A stretch of 40,455 bases of DNA from an uncultured Christensenella sp. (GTDB lineage Bacteria > Bacillota > Clostridia > Christensenellales > Borkfalkiaceae): positions 22,007 to 62,461 of the forward strand of contig CAJTRW010000008.1 of the NCBI GenBank assembly GCA_910578765.1, written 5' to 3'. The notes under the pieces were generated by a model. It ran no database searches, had not been told where the DNA came from, and was given only the letters and a program-made list of their open reading frames with translations. Position numbers and translations under genes: made by a program. Below, piece after piece: positions 22,993 to 30,465 of the stretch (its first letter is position 1; every line of letters starts with the position of its first letter).

Positions 22993-24063
22993 TTACACTG
23001 CCGAATATCTGTTTCCGCCCAGACGGACGATAAGTCCCTTTATTTCCAGAGAGGTTAAAAGGGGAATAAGCTGGAACGGCTGTTTACCCAGCTTGTCCGC
23101 AATTACGGGGATAAACGCTTCCCCTTCCTCGCGCACGGCGTCGAAAAGCGCTTTTTCGTCCGCGGTAAGCGGCTTTGTTTCGGATGTTTTAAAGTCTAAA
23201 CCATATACATTTGAAATGTCAAGTATATTTTCGGTGAGATACGCGCCTTTTTTTATGAGCGAATTGCAGCCCTCGCCCGAAAGCGTGCCCGCGTTATAAG
23301 GGAAAGCGAACACGTCGCGCCCGTAGTCGAAGCAGTAACCCGCAGTGATAAGCGCGCCGCTTTTTCTGCCTGCCGAAACTATCAGCGCGCCCTCGGCAAG
23401 ACCCGCTATAATGCGGTTGCGTACGGGGAACTGAAAATTTTTCGGCGCCGTGGAAGGAAGGTATTCCGAAACGATAAGCCCTGATTTTTCCACCCTGCCG
23501 ACAAGCGCGGAATTAAACGCGGGATAGACGTAATCGAAGCCGTACGCAAGGACGGAAACAACCTTTCCGCCCGCGTCCAGCGCTCCCTGCAAAGCGGCGC
23601 TGTCCGCGCCCTCTGCAAGTCCCGACACGACGGTAAATTTTTTCGTCAGCTCGCCCGAAACTTTTTTACACTCCGCTATGACCTTCGGCAACGTTCTGCG
23701 CGACCCGACGACCGCGAAAAGTCTGCCGCCGAGCAAGCGCGTGTCGCCCTTACAGAAAAGCACGACCGGCGGAGCGGGTGTGTTTTTCAAATTTTCGGGA
23801 TACTCCGGCGAGAAAAAAGTTACGCATTTTACGCCCTTTTTTTCAAGAGTAAGCAAAAGCTTTTCGCGGAAAGCGGGGTCGTAAAATTTTTCCTTCACTT
23901 TATTATATACGCCGGCAGACAGCGTTTTAATCAAAAAATTTGCGCATTTCGCAAAATCGGGGCAGGGCGAACTTAGCTCTGAAAGAAGCTTGTACCGCGC
24001 GTTATAGGTCAGTTCTTCTATCCCGCAGAGAGTTATTAAATTGATTTCCTCTTGCGTATACAT
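22993..24063 (-). CDS. dprA: DNA processing protein DprA
   Basis: DprA binds incoming single-stranded DNA and loads RecA in natural transformation. It is also present in many species not known to be competent. The 356-residue protein has a diverged N-terminal helical domain and the Rossmann-like core: VVGSRRTLP, VVSGLAEGADSAALQGAL, YVYPAFNSAL, SEYLPSTAPKNFQFPVRNRIIAGL and SGALITAGYCFDYGRDVFAFPYN. A C-terminal winged-helix domain runs from about 295 to 350. It lies directly behind comM and before topA, the order comM-dprA-topA seen in many Bacillota. Confidence 0.96.
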   Translation of the reverse strand: MYTQEEINLITLCGIEELTYNARYKLLSELSSPCPDFAKCANFLIKTLSAGVYNKVKEKFYDPAFREKLLLTLEKKGVKCVTFFSPEYPENLKNTPAPPVVLFCKGDTRLLGGRLFAVVGSRRTLPKVIAECKKVSGELTKKFTVVSGLAEGADSAALQGALDAGGKVVSVLAYGFDYVYPAFNSALVGRVEKSGLIVSEYLPSTAPKNFQFPVRNRIIAGLAEGALIVSAGRKSGALITAGYCFDYGRDVFAFPYNAGTLSGEGCNSLIKKGAYLTENILDISNVYGLDFKTSETKPLTADEKALFDAVREEGEAFIPVIADKLGKQPFQLIPLLTSLEIKGLIVRLGGNRYSAV

Positions 24064-24065
24064 GC

Positions 24066-25592
24066 TTAGTTGTTACCGCTTTCGTAACTGCGGTACGAAG
24101 CCGCTTCGAGAATATGCTCCGGTCTGATTTCCGCGCTGAGCGCAAGGTCGGCAACCGTCCGCGCAACCTTTATTATCCTCGAACGGGCGCGCGCCGAAAG
24201 ATGAAGGGTTTCGAACGCGTTGCGCAGGACCTCCTCGCACTCGGCGGAAAGTCGGCAGTATTTTTTTATCTGCTTTTCGCCCATGGACGCGTTTATCTTC
24301 ATACTTTCTTCCGCGAAGCGCTCGCGCTGGACGGCGCGCGCCCTTTCTACGCGTTCTTTTATATGCGCGCTGGGCTCCTCCCTGCTGTCCCCAGCAAGGT
24401 CCTCGTATTTAACTCCGTCCACTTCCACCTGCAAATCTATTCTGTCCAGAAGCGGACCGGAAATTTTACTTCTGTAATTATGTATTTGCGCGGGGGTGCA
24501 AGTACACGTGAGATAAGACGAGCCGTAATTTCCGCACGGGCAGGGATTCATGCTTGCGCACAGTATGAAGTCCGCGGGGAACGTCACCGCGCCGCCCGCG
24601 CGCGCAACGGTAATTACCCTGTCTTCGAGCGGCTGGCGCAAAGATTCCAGCGTGCGCCGCGAATATTCGGGTAGTTCGTCCAAAAAAAGCACGCCCTTGT
24701 GCGCCTTGGAAATTTCGCCCGCGTGTATTTTGTTGTTGCCGCCGCCGCAAAGAGATACAGTCGTCGCCGTGTGATGAGGCGTCCTGAACGGTCGCAGGGA
24801 AACAATTCCCTCCTCGCTCAATTCACCCGCGACGGAGTGAATTTTGGTTACCTCCAAAGCCTCCTCGAAGGTCATGTCGGGCATAATTGTCGGGATGCAG
24901 CGCGCAAGCAGGGTTTTGCCCGTGCCGGGAGGACCCGCAAGCAAAATATTGTGTCCGCCCGCAACGGCTATTTCTATAGCGCGCTTGGCAACCTTCTGCC
25001 CGCGCACCAGACTCATGTCGTAGTTATAGCTTTGCGTACGACGCGCCGCGACGAAATCGCGGTGAGCCACCGGAGAAACCGTTATTTCCCCCTTTAAAAA
25101 ATCCACGACTTCGCGAAGCGTTTTCAGCGCGTAAACCTCGGTTCCTTCCAGATAGCTTGCCTCGTTGGCGTTGGCGTAAGGAATTACGAAGCGTTTGAAG
25201 CCCTTGGTTTTTGCCGAAATAAGCACGGGCATTATCCCCGTGACGGGGCGGAGCGCGCCGTCAAGCGCAAGCTCGCCCAGAAAAACTATTCCGTCAGTAT
25301 CGGCGGAAAGTTGGTCGCTTGCCTTTAAAATGCTTACGGCAAGCGGCAAGTCGTAATGAGAACCCTCTTTTTTTACGTCCGCAGGCGCAAGATTTATTGT
25401 AATTTTATTTACGGGGAAATACATCGCGCTGTTTTTTATGGCGGATTCCACCCTGTCACGGCTTTCCTTGACGGCGGCGGTGGGCAGCCCCACAAGGTCG
25501 TAACTGACCAGACCTTTATTTATGTCGGTTTCCACCTCTACGGGTATGCCTTCCAGTCCGCAAAGCGCGAAGCTGGTTATCTCGGATAACAT
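24066..25592 (-). CDS. comM: YifB/ComM-family Mg-chelatase-like AAA+ ATPase
   Basis: ComM is a helicase-like AAA+ ring that helps branch migration of incoming DNA in transformable bacteria; YifB is the non-competence name. The 508-residue protein has an N-terminal Lon-protease-like fold (about 1-170: VEVETDINKGLVSYDLVGLP, INLAPADVKKEGSHYDLPLA). The Mg-chelatase AAA+ core has Walker A GPPGTGKTLLARCIP near residue 218, and a C-terminal helical domain (LSARARSRIIKVARTVADL) follows. Its zinc-like CASMNPCPCGNYG...CTCTPAQI insert is family-typical. The frame opens upstream at 25736, but the conserved MLSEITSFALCGLEG and AAGAGG place the start at 25592. No clear promoter was found in the 160 bases before it. 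Confidence 0.94.
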   Translation of the reverse strand: MLSEITSFALCGLEGIPVEVETDINKGLVSYDLVGLPTAAVKESRDRVESAIKNSAMYFPVNKITINLAPADVKKEGSHYDLPLAVSILKASDQLSADTDGIVFLGELALDGALRPVTGIMPVLISAKTKGFKRFVIPYANANEASYLEGTEVYALKTLREVVDFLKGEITVSPVAHRDFVAARRTQSYNYDMSLVRGQKVAKRAIEIAVAGGHNILLAGPPGTGKTLLARCIPTIMPDMTFEEALEVTKIHSVAGELSEEGIVSLRPFRTPHHTATTVSLCGGGNNKIHAGEISKAHKGVLFLDELPEYSRRTLESLRQPLEDRVITVARAGGAVTFPADFILCASMNPCPCGNYGSSYLTCTCTPAQIHNYRSKISGPLLDRIDLQVEVDGVKYEDLAGDSREEPSAHIKERVERARAVQRERFAEESMKINASMGEKQIKKYCRLSAECEEVLRNAFETLHLSARARSRIIKVARTVADLALSAEIRPEHILEAASYRSYESGNN

Positions 25593-25722
25593 AAAAATTA
25601 AACCTCTTTTGTGATTTGTATTCGGATAATGTATTTGCTTTGTCTTCCCCAAACGGGAAGGCTTTTTCGGATTTTTCGCAGTCGCCGAAAACGCGTTGCG
25701 AAAAAGAAATTGCAGGCAATTC

Positions 25723-25756
25723 AAAAGCTCCCGCATAAAGCGGGAGCTTTTTTAAT
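25723..25756 (-). terminator. Terminator after rplS
   Basis: A 12-bp perfect stem, AAAAGCTCCCGC (25723-25734) with GCGGGAGCTTTT (25740-25751), has a 5-base loop. A T-run lies on either side, so it separates rplS from comM. Confidence 0.9.
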
Positions 25757-25757
25757 T

Positions 25758-26102
25758 TTACTTTAATTCCGCAATTTTCGCAGCTTTGCCGGTAAGACCG
25801 CGCAGGTAATAAAGTTTAGCCCTTCTTACCTTACCGCGCTTAACAACGGTGATTGACGCAATCTTGGGGGAGTGAAGCGGGAAAGTTCTTTCCACGCCTA
25901 CGCCGAAAGACAGTCTGCGCACGGTAAAGCTTTCCCTTATGCCGCCGTGCTTTTTGGCGATTACAACGCCTTCGAAGTTCTGTATTCTTTCCTTTGTACC
26001 CTCGATTACCTTGAAGCCTACCTTAACGGTGTCGCCCACGTTGAATACGGGGACTTCCGTCTTCATACCCTCTTTTTCAATGGCTTCTACCAAACCTTTC
26101 AT
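25758..26102 (-). CDS. rplS: 50S ribosomal protein L19
   Basis: L19 sits at the 30S-50S interface. The 114-residue protein shows FNVGDTVKVGFKVIEGTKERIQNFEGVVI, the RRLSFGVGVERTFPLHSP block and KRGKVRRAKLYYLRGLTGKAA, a complete family match. AGGAGG lies 6 bases before the ATG. It has its own promoter and terminator and is a single-gene unit. In Bacillus it directly follows trmD; here it has moved beyond yraN and a phosphoribosyltransferase gene. Confidence 0.98.
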   Translation of the reverse strand: MKGLVEAIEKEGMKTEVPVFNVGDTVKVGFKVIEGTKERIQNFEGVVIAKKHGGIRESFTVRRLSFGVGVERTFPLHSPKIASITVVKRGKVRRAKLYYLRGLTGKAAKIAELK

Positions 26103-26160
26103 TGACTACCTCCTATAAACAAGACATTCGTGCATGAAGCAGAGGACTGTCCGAAGTCGA
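26103..26160 (-). promoter_or_regulatory. Short leader of rplS, possible L19 autoregulatory element
   Basis: The 58-nt leader contains an imperfect palindrome (TTCATGCACGAA around 26127-26140 read on the minus strand) and a GGAC/GTCC pair. Leaders of L19 genes are known regulatory RNAs in Bacillota, but I cannot confirm a match to the known consensus. Confidence 0.25.
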
Positions 26161-26166
26161 AGTTTA

Positions 26167-26195
26167 TATTACCAAATATTTTTTAAAAGCGCAAC
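26167..26195 (-). promoter_or_regulatory. Sigma-A promoter of rplS
   Basis: On the minus strand TTGCGC (26195-26190) and TAATAT (26172-26167) are 17 bases apart. Transcription would start near 26160. Confidence 0.7.
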
Positions 26196-26244
26196 TGATT
26201 TTAAGGGGTGTGTCGCAATTTTCACAATTAATTTCACAAAACGC

Positions 26245-26273
26245 TTGAAAAATGCAAACCGCCGTGTTATACT
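26245..26273 (+). promoter_or_regulatory. Sigma-A promoter of the hairpin RNA
   Basis: TTGAAA (26245-26250) and TATACT (26268-26273) have a 17-base spacer. The expected start near 26280 coincides with the first base of the long inverted repeat. Confidence 0.7.
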
Positions 26274-26279
26274 TAAAAT

Positions 26280-26440
26280 ACGCAACAAAACTAAATATTT
26301 ATCCGGTTAAAGGTACAAGCTTCCTTATGTAGGAAATTGTACTCATTAAACTTTGTACTTTAATCGGTAAATAGTTTTGTTGCGAATAAAACGAGTACTT
26401 TTCCGAGTGTGTTCCCTCGGAACACACTTTATTTTTTTTA
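26280..26440 (+). ncRNA. Candidate hairpin RNA of unknown class (about 160 nt)
   Basis: The transcript begins with CGCAACAAAACTA (26281-26293), perfectly complementary to TAGTTTTGTTGCG (26372-26384). A second stem pairs 26298-26312 with 26358-26371 with one bulge, and an apical hairpin pairs GTACAA (26313-26318) plus TTCCT with AGGAA plus TTGTAC (26337-26342). This leaves a one-sided 15-base loop (26343-26357). That loop contains most of a second TTGTAC (26353-26358) that could replace the first, so two apical folds compete. A terminator follows. It does not clearly match 6S RNA, a T-box or a familiar riboswitch. With AATA on both flanks a MITE-like origin is also possible. Confidence 0.55.
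26405..26440 (+). terminator. Terminator just before the 114-residue open frame
   Basis: AGTGTGTTCC (26406-26415) pairs with GGAACACACT (26419-26428) around a 3-base loop, followed by TTATTTTTTTT. TTCCGAG (26401-26407) and CTCGGAA (26416-26422) form an overlapping alternative stem that would break it. Confidence 0.8.
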
Positions 26441-26446
26441 AACGTT

Positions 26447-26791
26447 ATGGCAAAGATAAAGCTTAGCAGAGAAACTAAAATAATATTAAGATTCCTGAGA
26501 TCACTGATGGTTGAAGTAAAAATTTACGAAAGACTGTGCGATTCGGAAAAATATCTTAAAGCAAAAATAGCGGCGTCAAAGCATACGTACCTGCACAAAC
26601 AGACCTTAGAGGTTGTAAAGGGGCAAAAGAAACTTTATCAACACCGCATGGACTTTTATGCGCGGTATATGAACCCCGAGTGTCTTAACAGCTTCAATTT
26701 AAAGCACGTGACGTGGCTTCTTGCAAGCGGTACGAGATACACCGAAAGGCGCGCCATGATTATACTGGATTTTAAAATCCCCAAGCGTTAG
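26447..26791 (+). CDS. Small basic protein of unknown function
   Basis: I do not recognise this 114-residue protein. It is strongly basic and probably mostly helical (KIKLSRETKIILRFLRSLMVEVKIYERLCD), without hydrophobic segments or a metal motif. The start is uncertain: a T-rich terminator tail lies directly upstream (AAACGTTATG) and no ribosome binding site is visible, while the frame is open upstream only to about 26390 without a usual start codon. The stop lies in the loop of the next terminator. It is the only plus-strand gene in this stretch, apart from the RNA before it. A nucleic-acid-binding role would suit the charge but is speculative. Confidence 0.5.
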   Translation: MAKIKLSRETKIILRFLRSLMVEVKIYERLCDSEKYLKAKIAASKHTYLHKQTLEVVKGQKKLYQHRMDFYARYMNPECLNSFNLKHVTWLLASGTRYTERRAMIILDFKIPKR

Positions 26792-26806
26792 CTTGGGGAT
26801 TTTTTT
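26775..26806. terminator. Terminator between the 114-residue frame and the phosphoribosyltransferase gene
   Basis: AAATCCCCAAGC (26775-26786) pairs with GCTTGGGGATTT (26791-26802), loop GTTA, followed by TTTT on the plus strand and flanked by A/T on the other side. It contains the stop codon of the upstream frame and lies just after the stop codon of the convergent gene. Confidence 0.85.
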
Positions 26807-27431
26807 ATACTATTTTACTGTATCCGTAGGAATTGACCACCGCGTCCACTTTGACGCCCTTTCTGCACAGCGGACAGTCCTGCGTGGAAAAGGAAACGTA
26901 GTCCGGAATGTTTTCCGTCCCGAAAAGCTTTACGACGGGAACGGAACAGGCAAATTCTCCGCCGAAAACCGTAGCCGCGCCGACGGGCGTTCCGCCGTAA
27001 TACGCTATGCCCTCTATACCGCTGTTCACCGTCTGTCCCGTAGTGGCGGAAGCCGTCAAAAGCAACACGTTTTTACCCTTGACGTAAGGCAGAAAATTGT
27101 CGCGCAAAATCATTTTGTCATTCGTAATTTCGGGAGAGATAACGGCGATGTCCTGCCTTGCGTTAATACCCGCATGGGTAAGATAATCGGCAAGGAACGC
27201 GCCTACCATCTTCATTCTTTCCAAACTTATTATTGTGTCGACGGGCGTACCGATAAATCCGTCCGCAAAAATTTTTGCCGCCGCTTTGGAAGCGTTTAAA
27301 GAACTTTTCACCTCCGTCATGTCTATGCAGTGACTTACGTGCGAATGCTTCGTGGCAAAATGCCCGTCTATAATTTTGATTTTTATTTCGCGGTTTAAAT
27401 GCGAAATAATTTCATACGCTCTTTTTTCCAT
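26805..27431 (-). CDS. Phosphoribosyltransferase family protein (orotate PRT-like)
   Basis: The 208-residue protein has the type I phosphoribosyltransferase fold: IGTPVDTIISLERMKMVGAFLA resembles the OPRT active-site region, and VLLLTASATTGQTVNSGI occupies the PRPP-binding loop. In that loop the usual acidic pair (often DD or ED before TTG) is replaced by T-A-S-A, as in a divergent OPRT-like subfamily, so PRPP turnover may be altered or lost. The C-terminus has DCPLCRKG and NSYGYSKI. Upstream codons to 27461 are open, but AAGGGGA 6 bases before the ATG at 27431 supports this start. It is the last gene of the yraN run. The substrate is unknown. Confidence 0.75.
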   Translation of the reverse strand: MEKRAYEIISHLNREIKIKIIDGHFATKHSHVSHCIDMTEVKSSLNASKAAAKIFADGFIGTPVDTIISLERMKMVGAFLADYLTHAGINARQDIAVISPEITNDKMILRDNFLPYVKGKNVLLLTASATTGQTVNSGIEGIAYYGGTPVGAATVFGGEFACSVPVVKLFGTENIPDYVSFSTQDCPLCRKGVKVDAVVNSYGYSKIV

Positions 27432-27466
27432 AAAAAATCCCCTTTTCGGATATTGTAACACGTTAT

Positions 27467-27856
27467 TCAGCGTTTGTAAATACCATTATTTTCAAAAACG
27501 CTTTCTATATGGTTGAGGTTGCCGCGGAAAATTTCTATAACGTCAAAGCGGACAACGCAGTCGGTTTCGCAACCCGCGAAGTAAAACTTAGCCGCCTGAA
27601 TATATTTAAACTGCCGCTCCCGCGTGACCGCCTGCGACGGAGAGCCGAAAATATCGGTAAGCCTTGTCTTGACCTCTATAAAGGCGACAACTTCGCCCTT
27701 GCGGGCAATTACGTCCACTTCGCCGAAGCGCGTCCTGTAATTTTTTTCCAGAATTTTATATCCGTTTTTCTTTAAATATTTTACCGCCTGCTTTTCTCCT
27801 TCCCTGCCGAGTTTTTTGTTCTCGGCGTCGCGGGCGGAATTTTTTACTTCTGCCAT
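27467..27856 (-). CDS. yraN: UPF0102 / YraN family endonuclease-like protein
   Basis: YraN proteins have a restriction-endonuclease-like fold and are linked with natural transformation and DNA repair genes, though the activity is poorly known. The core LGREGEKQAVKYLKKNGYKILEKNYRTRFGEVDVIARKGEVVAFIEVKTR contains the family's GE..A, FGEVD and EVKTR motifs with the expected acidic and Lys residues. The 129-residue length is usual if translation starts at 27856. An in-frame ATG further upstream at 27889, inside rnhB, is less likely. It overlaps rnhB by 13 bases, a common pairing. Confidence 0.9.
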   Translation of the reverse strand: MAEVKNSARDAENKKLGREGEKQAVKYLKKNGYKILEKNYRTRFGEVDVIARKGEVVAFIEVKTRLTDIFGSPSQAVTRERQFKYIQAAKFYFAGCETDCVVRFDVIEIFRGNLNHIESVFENNGIYKR

Positions 27857-28443
27857 TTGCTTGTAAAGCTCCTGCGGTGCACGGGGCATAATCCGTATTG
27901 CTTTATGGCGTTTATATGCGCGCAAGTGCCGTAGCCCTTGTGCTTTTCAAAGCCGTAAACGGGATATTCTTTCGCATATCCGTCCATAAGCGCGTCCCTG
28001 TAAACCTTTGCGACTATTGAAGCCGCGCCTATGCTGTAACTGAGATAATCGCCCTTTACTATATTCTGTTGCGGAAGGGCGATATCAAGCGTCATGTTGC
28101 CGTCCGTCAGGACATAATCGGGCTTTACTTTTAGACCCTCAACCGCGTTTTTCATGCACAGCTTAGTCGCTTCGAGAATGTTTATTTCGTCTATTTTTTC
28201 GGGTTCCACGCGGCAGATATTTACCGCAACGGCCTTTTCCGAGATAAGCTTTGACAGCGCTTCCCTCTTTTTTACGGAAAGCTTTTTACTGTCGTCGACG
28301 CCTTCGATAATATCGTCAAGCGGCATTATCACGGCGGCGCACACCACGGGCCCCGCAAGCGGACCTCTGCCAACCTCGTCCACGCCGCATATGTATTTGC
28401 AACCGTCCTCTTTCAGCCGTCTTTCGTATTCAAGCTTGTCCAT
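27844..28443 (-). CDS. rnhB: Ribonuclease HII
   Basis: RNase HII cuts the RNA strand of RNA-DNA hybrids and removes single ribonucleotides from DNA. The 199-residue protein has GVDEVGRGPLAGPVV (Asp22, Glu23 catalytic), the third acidic site in TDGNMTLD, GDYLSYSIGAASIVAKVYRD with the fourth acidic residue region, and YGFEKHKGYGT. The ATG shares one base with the rbgA stop (TAATG), so the genes are coupled. The order rbgA-rnhB-yraN is conserved in Bacillota. Confidence 0.97.
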   Translation of the reverse strand: MDKLEYERRLKEDGCKYICGVDEVGRGPLAGPVVCAAVIMPLDDIIEGVDDSKKLSVKKREALSKLISEKAVAVNICRVEPEKIDEINILEATKLCMKNAVEGLKVKPDYVLTDGNMTLDIALPQQNIVKGDYLSYSIGAASIVAKVYRDALMDGYAKEYPVYGFEKHKGYGTCAHINAIKQYGLCPVHRRSFTSKWQK

Positions 28444-29297
28444 TAAAATACAAGTCCCTTTAAATCGTCCGTATTATCAAGCGTAATTCTGCCGAGCCTT
28501 CCCTTGCGGAAATCGTCTATCACGGCGCGCTCGGCGCGTTCGTAATCGAACTCGCCCCCGCGCAGAACGAAGCCGCGACGGGACGCGACCTGTTCCAGCA
28601 TTTCCAGCGCGGCGCCGCCCTTTATGCCGTACCGCTCCTCCAAGCGCTTGGGATATGACGCAAAAAGCTCCTCCAAAAGGGAAATGCTTACGTCGTCCAA
28701 ATCGAGTATATCGTCGTTAATGCTTCCTACGTACGCAAGATGAAGCGCCAACCGCTGATTTTCAAAGGACGGCGGCATGGTGCCGGGGGTATCCAACAGC
28801 TCGAACCCGTCCAGCCTTATCCACTGTTTGCCGCGCGTAACGCCCGCCTTGTCGCCAGTCGCCGCCCGTTTGGACTCCGCCAGAAGATTTATAACCGTGC
28901 TTTTGCCGGTATTGGGAACGCCCACGACCATAAAGCGGAAGGTCTTGTCGTAGCCCTTCGCTTGGTTTTTTGCGCGTTTTTCTTCCACAAGCGCGTTGAC
29001 AGCCGAAACAAGCGCGCGGCGCGAGGAAGCGTTTACCGCGTTTATTTTAACGGCGTTTCCCTTTTCCCCCGCAAACGCTTTTAAAAGAACGTCGCAACGC
29101 TCGTCCGCAAGGTCTCCCTTATTGAAAACGTATAAAACGGGCTTTCCGCGCGCAATTTTCAAAAGCTTGGGGTTGAACGAGGATACGGGACAACGCGCGT
29201 CCAGCACGTAGATTATTCCGTCCGTAAGCGGAACGCTCTGCTCCATCATGCGCATCGCCTTGGTCATGTGACCGGGGAACCACTGTATATTTTTCAT
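28443..29297 (-). CDS. rbgA: Ribosome biogenesis GTPase RbgA (YlqF)
   Basis: RbgA is a circularly permuted GTPase needed for late 50S assembly. The 284-residue protein starts IQWFPGHMTKAMR, the family hallmark. G4 NKGD comes before G1 at 59-62, then G1 GVPNTGKST at about 126-134, and G3 DTPG near residue 169. A C-terminal helical domain (ERYGIKGGAALEMLEQVASRRGFVLRGGEFD) follows. GGAGG is 6 bases before the ATG, which overlaps the trmD stop (ATGA). The frame is open 22 codons further upstream but homology does not extend there. Confidence 0.96.
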   Translation of the reverse strand: MKNIQWFPGHMTKAMRMMEQSVPLTDGIIYVLDARCPVSSFNPKLLKIARGKPVLYVFNKGDLADERCDVLLKAFAGEKGNAVKINAVNASSRRALVSAVNALVEEKRAKNQAKGYDKTFRFMVVGVPNTGKSTVINLLAESKRAATGDKAGVTRGKQWIRLDGFELLDTPGTMPPSFENQRLALHLAYVGSINDDILDLDDVSISLLEELFASYPKRLEERYGIKGGAALEMLEQVASRRGFVLRGGEFDYERAERAVIDDFRKGRLGRITLDNTDDLKGLVF

Positions 29298-29968
29298 TTG
29301 CCGCCTCCGGTTAAGTCGGGGCGCAGTTTTGCGGTAAGCTTTCTGCTCTGCTCCCTGCGCCATTTGTCAATTTCGGAATGATTGCCGGAAAGCAAAACCT
29401 CCGGCACTTCCAGCCCCCCGTATACCGCGGGGCGCGTGTACTGCGGATATTCCAGCCCGTTCTCCCCGAAGGTTTCGTCCGTAAGAGAAGCGGGGGAAAT
29501 AACCCCGTCGACGTAGCGCGCAATACAGTCGCAAACAACCATGGCGGGTAGCTCGCCGCCCGTCAGAACGTAGTCGCCAATCGAAATTTCCTCGTCGATA
29601 AACAAATCTATCACGCGCTGGTCTACGCCCTCGTAATGTCCGCAAAGTAAAATAAGGTGTCCGTAGCTTAATAGCCCGAACGCCTTGTCCTGTCTGAACG
29701 TTTCGCCTTTGGGCGAAAGATATATGCGGTGCGCCCGCCTTTCGGGGTCGACCGCGTTAAAAGCCGAGCCTATCGGCTGGGGCATCATAACCATGCCCGC
29801 CCCGCCGCCGAAGGGATAATCGTCGCATTTCCCGTGTTTATTTTCGGAAAAGTCGCGTATGTTCACGACTTCTATATCCAGTTTTCCCGCCTTGACCGCC
29901 CGACCTATTACGCTGCCGTACAGCGGCGCGAACATCTCGGGGAAAAGCGTAAGTATGGTAATTTTCAA
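29294..29968 (-). CDS. trmD: tRNA (guanine-N1)-methyltransferase TrmD
   Basis: TrmD methylates G37 next to the anticodon, which prevents frameshifting. The 224-residue SPOUT enzyme has ILTLFPEMF at the start, DDYPFGGGAGMVM, the knot-forming LCGHYEGVDQRV and EISIGDYVLTGGELPAMV, and C-terminal YTRPAVYGGLEVPEVLLSGNH. It overlaps rimM by 4 bases and rbgA by 4 bases. In Bacillus rplS would follow; here it does not. Confidence 0.98.
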   Translation of the reverse strand: MKITILTLFPEMFAPLYGSVIGRAVKAGKLDIEVVNIRDFSENKHGKCDDYPFGGGAGMVMMPQPIGSAFNAVDPERRAHRIYLSPKGETFRQDKAFGLLSYGHLILLCGHYEGVDQRVIDLFIDEEISIGDYVLTGGELPAMVVCDCIARYVDGVISPASLTDETFGENGLEYPQYTRPAVYGGLEVPEVLLSGNHSEIDKWRREQSRKLTAKLRPDLTGGGK

Positions 29969-30465
29969 AGCGAAACTTCCCTGAACCGTTTACCGTTTAC
30001 CGTAATTTTTTTCGCAGCCACGTCGACCTCTGTAATTACGCCGTCGGCGGCGGCGAAATTAATTTCCTTTCCGTTGGATAAAAGCGTATAGACGTCGGTT
30101 TTGGCGGGGGTAACGTAAATCACCTCGCCTAGACGGTCGCCGCGCTCGTTGACCACCGTGCAACCCGTTAAATCGGCGATATAATATCTGCCGTCGGGCA
30201 GCTGCGGCAAATCGGAACGCAACGCTTGCATTTCCTTGCCGCGCAAAAGCTCGGCGGCGTTCCTGTCCGCTATTCCGCGGAGAGTGAGATATGCAAACTC
30301 TCCGGCGGCGCGCACGGAAAGAACGGAGTATTGCTCTCCGTCTATAAAAATTTTTTTAAGATTTTTCAAATCGTCGGCGGAATCCGTCAAGGCTTTTACC
30401 TTGATTTCGCCGCGGATACCCTGCGGCTTCAAAACCGCAGCCACGGTAAGCGAGGAGGCGTCCAT
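29965..30465 (-). CDS. rimM: 16S rRNA processing protein RimM
   Basis: RimM binds S19 and helps 30S head maturation. The 166-residue protein has the N-terminal beta-barrel (AAVLKPQGIRGEIKVKALTD, with the family's KPQGIRGE motif). The C-terminal PRC-barrel is also present (DGRYYIADLTGCTVVNERGDRLGEVIYV...DVYTLLSNGKE). The ATG touches the khpA stop, and the end overlaps trmD. Confidence 0.95.
   Translation of the reverse strand: MDASSLTVAAVLKPQGIRGEIKVKALTDSADDLKNLKKIFIDGEQYSVLSVRAAGEFAYLTLRGIADRNAAELLRGKEMQALRSDLPQLPDGRYYIADLTGCTVVNERGDRLGEVIYVTPAKTDVYTLLSNGKEINFAAADGVITEVDVAAKKITVNGKRFREVSL

Noticed and set aside
26280..26440. Identity as 6S RNA
   Set aside because: Length and overall hairpin shape are similar, but the large central bubble is not present; only a one-sided 15-base loop is seen. 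Kept as unknown class.
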